Positions 56,635-64,000 of a stretch of DNA of 64,000 nt are shown here, piece by piece (position 1 is the stretch's first letter; each line of letters opens with the position of its first letter). The DNA is from Cladopsammia gracilis. Taxonomy: Eukaryota > Cnidaria > Anthozoa > Scleractinia > Dendrophylliidae. The notes under the pieces are model-generated. The model saw only the letters and a program-made list of their open reading frames with translations. It was not told the origin of the DNA and ran no database searches. Location of the stretch: contig JAJGOT010000171.1 of NCBI GenBank assembly GCA_022457155.1, positions 1,368,501 through 1,432,500 on the forward strand, given 5' to 3'. A program made the translations under genes and the position numbers.

Positions 56635-59054
56635 GTGAGTACTTTGTTGATGTTTTTGTCACGAAGTTTTCTTGTTAAATACAGTTAATAATACCAAGAG
56701 ACTATGATCTATAGTCTCTTGTTAATACTCATCAATACTATGTTCAAGGTCGCTGTTTTTCGTTGCTTACACGGCTTTATTATGCATTTCATTGCAAGCC
56801 TGTATTCTGCTGTATTTCATCCAAGAATCTGTCACAGCGCGCGACCAACATGATTATTTGCATAAATTTAGTTTTAAAAGGGATGAGCGACTTTCGAGTT
56901 TAATACTAATTGCCTCTTTTAAGCTCTTAATTAGAGATTGTTGCTAAGCATGTTTGCATTAAATGTGTATTGGGAAAACAGCTGAAAATCGAGATTTGTT
57001 CGAAAGAAAAATAGATTATTTCTCAGACAGCAGCATTAGCCATTGATTTTTCAGTGACCTCGGCTGATACTTTGCGAGATGAACGAAAGATACTCGGATT
57101 GGTTTATTTTTTGGTGGCTTCATAAAAAATCGCTGAGGCCATAATACGTCTCTTCCGATCACATACCAAAGGCAGCTGCAACGTAGCGAAGAAACGAAAA
57201 TCTTGATATGGCTTCCCACTGGCATCCCGCGGGGGTCATTCAGTATGCATGAATATACAGGATCTTTATCTATTTAAAATCAGTCCGCACTTACTTTTAA
57301 TTTTGGTGGCCACTATTAATTTATTACAGTTTGGCTTATTTTTGTTTTGTGGCTAATCAGTCGTTTATAGCTGAATAAAAATAAATCCTAAATGTGTACT
57401 TATATCAGTTACAATGCAATTAATGAAAATGATCGAACATCATCCTTGAAAGTATAAATTGGAACAAAACTCCTTTTATTCGGTTTCTTGAGTGTGTGCA
57501 AGAAGCTATGCAAATAGTATAAGTACTCATGACATGCAAGTCTGTTTACGTTTGTTTCCTTAAAATGCACAGCAACCATGTAGATTCTTTGACAAAGATT
57601 GGAGATCGCTCACTTGAACTTATTTGATCAGTTTGATCCAGTCCGGGTGATGTTTTAATTTCCACACGTGCCCACTAAAATCAGCAAACAGCAAAAATAA
57701 AACGTCCGGTGAAACTTCTTGTCCTCTTTGTGCCCTCCGAAAAAAAAGGAAACTGATAAAAATGGAACGGATATGCCTTAGTATCACGGGGTTTATAAAC
57801 CCAAGCTATATAATCTTTATTTTTCAATCTACCACAAGCTAAAAGGCCAATGAGAGCGAGTGAGTAATTCATGGCTTTCCTGTTTTTCCCACGCGTCATA
57901 TTTGCCATCTTTTGTCACTAGATGTCACAGTTTATTTTATTATTGTATGTAAAATATATTTTACCTAAATTACAATTTCATTAATATGCGTTAACATGTG
58001 CCTTGGTGGTATAAATACATGAAGATGACTATCGTACAAGAAAGCGTGCGGGGCGGCAGGCGTCAACGATACTCGCTGTGCTCTCTAAAGATCTTTGCTA
58101 TCAGGCCGCCTCCTTATTTTAAAGGTTTCCCTAACACGTTTTCCATTCTGCCAGAAATTTTAATTTAAAAAATTTAAAAGATTAAAGTTAAATAAATTAA
58201 AAATTTTAGAGTTAGAATATTTGAGATTTTCAAAATTATTCTTTTAAATTTTATATAAATTTTATATAAAGATCGAGAGTGGACGAAAGTGTACAATTGA
58301 ATCTCTAGTAACGGCCACCTCCCAACTTCTGCCACCTTCCTACATTTTATATACTCTTATTTAAACCTCTTTACAACGGCCAGCAAAGCGACCAATAAAG
58401 GCAACTTTAAGTATCAACAGCTAAAAAACTTTGCATACAAAATGATGCTCAGTTTTGGATTTTACTCGCTTGGATAGTCCGTGAATCTTATCGGTTTCTT
58501 TACCGATTATCTTCTCTGAAAAGTTTAGTGTTGTAGAAGTTTGAATTTAGTTTTCTTTTTTAAGTCCCACGCGCCATTGCATTCCGCTTTTATTTTGACG
58601 ACGACGCTTGAAAATACTTGAAAGTGATTACTGATTTACTCAATAAACCCACTCAGATAAAATTGAATAGAAACGTTTATCTCCAGGCATCTTACACATT
58701 TTTCAACTAAAAATCACTGAAGACATATCGCGTTACGAGGGCAGATTTTTCAAAATCAGGATATTTTTCCACACGCAACTCTCTGAAACGAAGTCGGAGA
58801 CCATGATTTTGCTATTATCCGCAGGCTAATGTGGTTGGAAGGTTTCGACGTACGCTGTCACCATTTTGTTTATTATTCTCTTGTTAGCATTAAAATTCAG
58901 TTTCCTCACAGGTTTTCGTAGCGCCCCATTGATTCTTCGCCGATTCATTGTCTTCTTTGTTGTGCTCGTGTCCTTTTTTCCCACAACTCGTATTCTCAGT
59001 TATTAGAAGTTTTGTCTGTTTTTGTAGTTTGAATTTTCTTTTAAGACTTTTATA
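56635..59054. other. Probable USP intron 1, no further feature seen
   Basis: AT-rich, with short overlapping frames only. The stretch 58155-58270 is very A/T-rich (TTTAAAATTTAAAAG-type). No exon, RNA gene or clear mobile element was recognised. Confidence 0.5.
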
Positions 59055-59432
59055 CCTGCCAACTTTTTCCGAGTGACAGGCGTGAGAATTTTTTCGTGGG
59101 AGTGCCAGGATTTCCGAAGGCGACCCGACCAAATCCGAAGAGAACCCGATCTATTCCGAAGATACCCGAAGTTGTCCGAAGATGTTCCGAAGAATGCGGA
59201 AGTTTCCATGGACCTCAGCGACCTCCGTTTAAATTAATAACGTCCAGCTGTAATTGTAATGTTCAGAACGATAAAAACCTACAGAAAAGTGCCATATTTT
59301 CATGAACGTAACTATATTTTTAATTGGATCATGCGATCAGGTAGGCTGATAATCAGGCGTGAGAAATTGCTCCATAGGCGTGAGTAAGCGTGAGATCGGA
59401 GTTTTGGACTCGCAGGCGTGAGACTTGGCAAG
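59055..59432. mobile_element. TA-flanked MITE with TCCGAAGA repeats (copy 2)
   Basis: Same family as 15724-16099 in the opposite orientation. Ends CCTGCCAACTTTTTCC and ...CAGGCGTGAGACTTGGCAAG, with TA on both sides. The interior TCCGAAGA repeats are better preserved here. Confidence 0.82.
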
Positions 59433-60066
59433 TATAGAATTTTCAGTAAAATCCCGTTATATTGTTTGAATCTTGTTTTATTTGTGTTCGCCACTTTGTT
59501 ACTGGATGGCTGTCATTTTAATTTCAAGTTCAACTTCAACTTTCTGTACTTTTTGGAATTAATTGACATGCTCTCGGATGTTACTAAAACGGGGAATGGG
59601 GAATGGGGAATGGGGAATGGGGAATGGGGAATGGGAAATTGAAATGGGAAATTGAAAATGGGAAACTGATTTTTTTTTTTTAGATTGTTTATAATGCGGA
59701 ATAATTTTTTTCAGTGGCGATTATCGATATCCACGCTTTTTTTTAAAACGTTCTGCGCCAAAATAAAAGGAAAAGAATAAATTGATGATATAAACGGGAG
59801 AAGTGGCCCATTTCGAGGGGGTGGCTCCGAGGAACTCTCGTGAAAAAAAAAATATTACTTAATAAATAAATAAAAATAAACTTAACTTATAGCAGCAAAG
59901 TAACTCACCAGCGGTTAAAAGCTGCTAAAAGAAATTTTAGCACCCGAAGTTAAGCTTATAATTATAAAAAATAGCATTTGTTAGCGATTCTCGTACTCGA
60001 CTCCGTATTCACTTCACTTTGGTGAAAACATTTTTTTTTAGTTTATAGCTGTAGCACTGACCCCAG

Positions 60067-60198
60067 TTGTTCAAAGAGTGGATAGCGCTATTCACCGGAT
60101 AAATCACTATCCAGTGGATAAACGTTAACAAAATCCTTTGTGCTATCCACTGGATAGTGATTTATCCGGTGGATAGCGCTATCCACGTTTTGAACAAA
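60067..60198. mobile_element. Nested hairpin MITE (GTGGATAGCGCTATCC family)
   Basis: Second member of the family at 36105-36234: GAGTGGATAGCGCTATTCAC and mirror, with GTTAACAAAATCCTTTGTG in the loop. It is inserted in the left arm of the giant foldback only, so it arrived after that arm formed. Confidence 0.88.
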
Positions 60199-60710
60199 TG
60201 TTCAAAGCAAAAATACTCCGTGACCGGCAGTCTGTAAGTATTACCAATTTTAAGTCAATCTACTCATGTATTCGATTTATAGTACGCTATCCTTGTTTAG
60301 TCGGCTGAGACGTTTACGATTATAGTCGGCTATTTGTAGTGCGAATTTTTCTTTACGCTCGGCACCCTACTCAAATGTCTAAGTCTGATGATGTCAAAAT
60401 TTGAGTAGAGTGCCGAGCGGTCAGAAAAATCCGCACTACAAATAGACGGTTATAATCATAAACGTCTCAGCCGACTAAACAAGGATAGCGTAGTATAAAT
60501 CGAATACATTGAGGAGATTGACTTGAAACGGAATGAATTTTTGAAAGAACGTTGAATGAACATCAGTGCTACAGCTATAAACTAAAAAAAATGTTTGGGA
60601 AGTGACTTGTACGGAGTCGAGCGCGAGAATCGCTAACAAATGCTATTTTTATAATTATAAGCTTAACTTCGGGTGTTAGAATTTCTTTTAGCAGCTTTTA
60701 ACCGCTGGCG

Positions 60711-61285
60711 TGACTTCGAAATATTGTGGCACGAACTTTTAAATGAGAATATTCGACTTTCGTTGCAAGATGTTTTAGTTGGAATGATAACACAAAACTC
60801 CCCTTCTGCAAAGTTTTTAAACTATCTAATTTTAATCGGGAAATTGTACTTGTGGGATTGTAGAAGAGGTCAAGTTTTGCCAAATATACATGGTTTTAAA
60901 AAGAAAATTGCTGTAAAATATGAAACAGAAAGATATATAAGTTTGTATGGTGAAAAGAAAGTAAAGGATTTCTTTAAAGCAAAATGGATAGTGTCACCTC
61001 TTGTAAACGCTTGATTAATATGTTATTTATTTATTTTATTTTATTTATTTATTTTTGTTTTGTTATGTGTTAGTTCAGTAGTTGTATTATATTATTAGTA
61101 ATATTAGTAGTAATTATATATTTATGTAGGTATGTTAATATTATAAGTAGTTTTTGCTGTGTAAGAAGTATATATTGTAAGTAATTTTAAAATAGTTTTG
61201 AACTTCAGTATTGTAATTGTGTAAAATAATAAAAATAATAAATAAATAAATAAATAAATAAAAAAAATAATAATAATAAAAAAAG
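60711..61285 (+). mobile_element. 5'-truncated non-LTR retrotransposon with RT C-terminal fragment
   Basis: Up to the stop codon near 61014, the frame encodes about 100 residues ending a reverse transcriptase ORF: FEILWHELLNENIRLSLQDV, LILIGKLYLWDCRRGQVLPN and KKKIAVKYETERYISL. The IGKLYLWDCRR motif is typical of the zinc-knuckle-less tail of cnidarian L2/CR1-like elements. A 270-bp A/T-rich 3' UTR ends in (AAATA)n and A runs. The insertion splits the right arm of the foldback between CTTTTAACCGCTGG and GTTACTTTGCTG, which are contiguous (apart from TGA) in the left arm. Confidence 0.8.
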
Positions 61286-62204
61286 TTACTTTGCTGATAT
61301 AAGTTAAGTTTGTTTTTATTTATTAATTTTTTTTTTCACGAAAGTTTCTCGGAGCCACCCCCTCGAAATGGGCCACTTCTCCCGTTATCATCAATTTATT
61401 CTTTTCCTTTTATTTTGGCGCCAAATTTCTTGCCTACCAGTAGGCAGAAATTTGGCCGCGCGATACAAACGTATGTGAAATTTGCCGACTTTGCGGAGCT
61501 ATATCTCCATTATTTTACAAGATATCGCTTTTAAACTCGGCCATTTTACTAATTTTGAGATGCTTTTCCCAGCAGTGTGGATGGATTTTTGCTATCAGGC
61601 CCATATAAAATTTGGGAAAAACCGTGATAAGGCCTATAGTATTATAAACAGAGAGAAATTTGTCTTGTTTTTCACTGAGTAGAGTTTCCCAAGCATCTCC
61701 GGACTTTGTAAACTGACCTGGTTTCCGCGAATTTCTGTTTCTTTTTACTCATAAACTTACCCATTTTCTGAGAATTTGTTGGCGTGTAAAAGTTTATAAT
61801 TTCACAAGTAATTAAACATTCGATCTACTCATTTCAGTAATGACACTTGCATTTCCACGCGACCACAAAAGAAAAAAAACTGCGAAATGAAATCATATCA
61901 GATGCTAAGCTTCACTGCCAGTTAACACGATATCAGTGAGTCTGCTTCATCTGTGGAAAATAAGTAGTAAACACAAATCTGAATCCACCAAAAACCAAAA
62001 TTCTAACAGTGAAAAACTGATAAACTATGAACGCAGAATTCGGAAATTTCAGCCAGCTTGGGAAAAAAGAACCCCCCTGGGTTGAATTTAACGAGGAGAA
62101 CGAAATGTTCTGCGTTGTATAACGCAAATAGCCGCCGGTGGCCGATATCATAAAGTTGTTATTTAAAAATAAACACAAAAGATCTAGTAGGTTATAAAAT
62201 TTGT

Positions 62205-62340
62205 TTTACCGCTACATTTTTAATTTATTCTTTTTTTAATTGATTCATTCTTTGAACGAGCGAATTTCACTTTCCGACAACCAAAATCTGAGTGGCACTT
62301 GTCCAATGGACAAGTGGAAATAAAAAACGTTTTTTGCCTT
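62205..62340. repeat. Dispersed repeat shared with 52288-52420
   Basis: TTTGTTTTACCGCTACATTT and ACTTGTCCAATGGACAAGTG, inside the complex foldback region. Confidence 0.75.
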
Positions 62341-62827
62341 GATAAGTTAAGTTTATTTTTATTTCTTTATTTCTTTCTTTTTTTTTTCACGAAAGTTCCT
62401 CGGATCCCATTATCATCAATTTATTCCTTTTCTTTTATTTTGAAGCAGAACGTTTCAAACAAAAGCGTGGATATCGATAATCGCCGCTAAAAAAAATTAT
62501 TCCGCATTATAAACAATTAATCTAAAAAAAAATGCAATTTCCCATTTTCAATTTCCCATTTCAATTTCCCATTCCCCATTCCCCATTCCCCATTCCCCAT
62601 TCCCCGTTTTAGTAACATCCCATTCTCTCAATCAATTCAAATTTTTGCATGAATATTATCACAAGAGTAATATGACAAACTATATAGAGCTCTATATCAA
62701 ATAGAAAGTTAAATAAATGTAGTTTTCGATAAGAATATAATTTTGGAGACTATTTCCTTTACAAAAGGCCAGGAGCCTATAAACCGCCAAACGATCCCAA
62801 ACGACCGAGGGTTGTTCATTTGAGTTT

Positions 62828-62868
62828 ATAGGGTATGTAGGGTATGTAGGGTATGTAGGGTATGTAGA
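62828..62868. repeat. GGGTATGTA tandem repeat
   Basis: Four units of a 9-bp repeat (GGTATGTAG). Confidence 0.9.
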
Positions 62869-63211
62869 TTTGAAGGTTTTCGTTAAATTTGGCCAAAACA
62901 TACCAGGGATAATGATGAACAAAAGCGTATCAGGAAGTTTTGATATTTGAAATATTTTTCCCATGGCGACCATTTACGCAACACGTCTCGCCTGTTTTTA
63001 GCTACTCCAACTTTAGACTTAGGTATCTTTGTAACCAATCAGAATATCTAAAAAGCCTGACACGGTTTTGTTGATCCCTTTTTGAATAACATTGCGCAAC
63101 TAGTGAGGTACCTGACCTTTTTATCCGCTCAGACCAGATTTACACTCACCACACCAGATTCTCAGCCGCTGGCAACTTTTATGTCAAAAATTCTAGAATT
63201 AACCAACAATA

Positions 63212-63393
63212 GGCAATTTGCACGATGGCGTCATTTGATTACAACTACCAGAATTCATTTCGTTTTTCCTTTCTTATTTAAATTTTGTAATCCCAGTGCG
63301 GTTTAAATAACAATAACCCTAATTTGCACTACAAAACAAAAAACTGAAGGATTATGGTAGTTTTAGTCATATGACGTCATCGTGCAAATGGCC
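63212..63393. mobile_element. TA-flanked MITE, 182 bp
   Basis: Ends GGCAATTTGCACGATGGCGT and inverse (ACGTCATCGTGCAAATGGCC) are flanked by TA on both sides. Confidence 0.85.
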
Positions 63394-63419
63394 TATTACA
63401 CTCCTTTTCTAGAACTGGA

Positions 63420-63850
63420 ACTAGAACTTGGAATAATATACGTATTAATTTACGTAACCAAAGCAAAACATGCTTGAAGTCCAAGTTAAACAGATTACTA
63501 TTGGAAGTCTTGGAGAGTGAGGATATCTATGTTGATGTCGAATTTATTTGTACCAGTCTTCGTAATTTTAAAACACTTAATTGACTTTAATCTGCATTTT
63601 ATTACCCCTTCTCCTTAATTAATTAATTAATTTATTTCTATTATTAATTAATTTATTTGTTGTTGTAACTAATCATAAATGATCCATTTCTTATTTTCCT
63701 ATCTATTGTTATTCATTTATTTTATAGTGAGCTTCTGTAACTGTTTAGTGCGTAGCAACCCGCCGCGATTAACTCTAGTTATTTGCTTGCTACTATATTT
63801 TGCTTTATCATTTGAAAATTAAATTGTTGTTGTTGTTGTTGTTCTTGTTG
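63420..63850 (+). mobile_element. 3' UTR of a non-LTR retrotransposon
   Basis: T/A-rich non-coding sequence ending in TTGAAAATTAAA and (TTG)n at about 63822-63845, the simple-repeat tail of L2/CR1-like LINEs in sense orientation. No coding part remains. Confidence 0.5.
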
Positions 63851-64000
63851 CTATTGTCTTGATGAAACGCTTTCCAGTTTGGAGGATCTCCACCCACTTG
63901 TAACTGCTCTGTGGTAGTAGCCAACTCGAAAGCTTGGCTACTTTGGCTACTACACACTCTTCTTTTGTTATGTTTAATTCAATGTCTAGTTAGCTCTGTT

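Larger units (their letters stand above)
59577..62619. mobile_element. Giant foldback element with nested insertions, 3 kb
   Basis: Starts GATGTTACTAAAACGGGGAA with (GGGGAAT)n and ends with the inverse, ...TTCCCCGTTTTAGTAACATC. The left arm runs about 800 bp to a central hairpin near 60350-60425 (CTCGGCACCCTACTCAAAT against ATTTGAGTAGAGTGCCGAG). The right arm is interrupted by a hairpin's mirror imbalance (60067-60198 is only on the left), by a LINE (about 60711-61285), and by about 0.9 kb after 61428. Part of the right arm (TCATCAATTTATTC...) occurs twice, at 61390 and 62410, so two related elements may be superimposed. Confidence 0.75.

Noticed and set aside
60673..61014. USP second exon
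   Set aside because: The frame matches the reverse transcriptase tail of a LINE, not a UspA domain.

Overview
The window looks like nuclear DNA of a cnidarian, most likely a stony coral or another hexacorallian. It is AT-rich and intron-rich, with short GT-AG exons coding for conserved animal proteins. The introns are full of hairpin MITEs, tRNA-derived SINEs and 3' tails of L2/CR1-like LINEs, of the kind common in coral genomes. The taxon is inference; no marker gene is present.

Three host genes are supported. (1) A complete membrane adenylyl cyclase of the ADCY5/6 type lies on + from 4247 to 33994: 23 coding exons, every junction in phase, 1153 codons plus stop, with all catalytic residues I checked intact. 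(2) A complete NOM1/Sgd1-type nucleolar MIF4G-MA3 protein lies on - from 56355 to 40149: 20 coding exons in phase, 823 codons plus stop. (3) The first coding exon of a universal stress protein (UspA-like) gene lies on + at 56562-56634; the rest was not found here. ADCY and NOM1 are tail to tail with about 6 kb between stop codons. NOM1 and the USP gene are head to head with 206 bp between start codons, so they probably share a bidirectional promoter. The three do not form an obvious pathway: cAMP signalling at the plasma membrane, 40S ribosome biogenesis in the nucleolus, and a cytosolic stress or nucleotide-binding protein.

Layout: 1-4246 is upstream DNA with one MULE-like hairpin. 4247-33994 is ADCY, whose introns hold a 2.9 kb THAP-bearing Kolobok element (TTAA target sites), several MITE families (some nested), a tRNA-SINE cluster, and a 35-bp minisatellite split by an inserted element with a 5-bp target duplication. 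33995-40148 is the intergenic region or ADCY 3' UTR, with at least seven hairpin elements and a 220-bp direct duplicate of ADCY intron 22. 40149-56355 is NOM1. 56562-64000 is the USP start followed by transposon-rich DNA, including a 3 kb giant foldback with nested insertions and a LINE 3' end at the window edge.

The most unusual signal is a mobile element present twice (25574-25843 and 41567-41834). Its roughly 270-bp core is shared, and it carries tRNA-like A and B boxes. Each copy is bounded by a different 33-bp host-like sequence that is repeated in INVERTED orientation on the other side. Ordinary transposition gives direct target duplications, so this suggests an unusual insertion mechanism, or terminal repeats that are replaced at each site.
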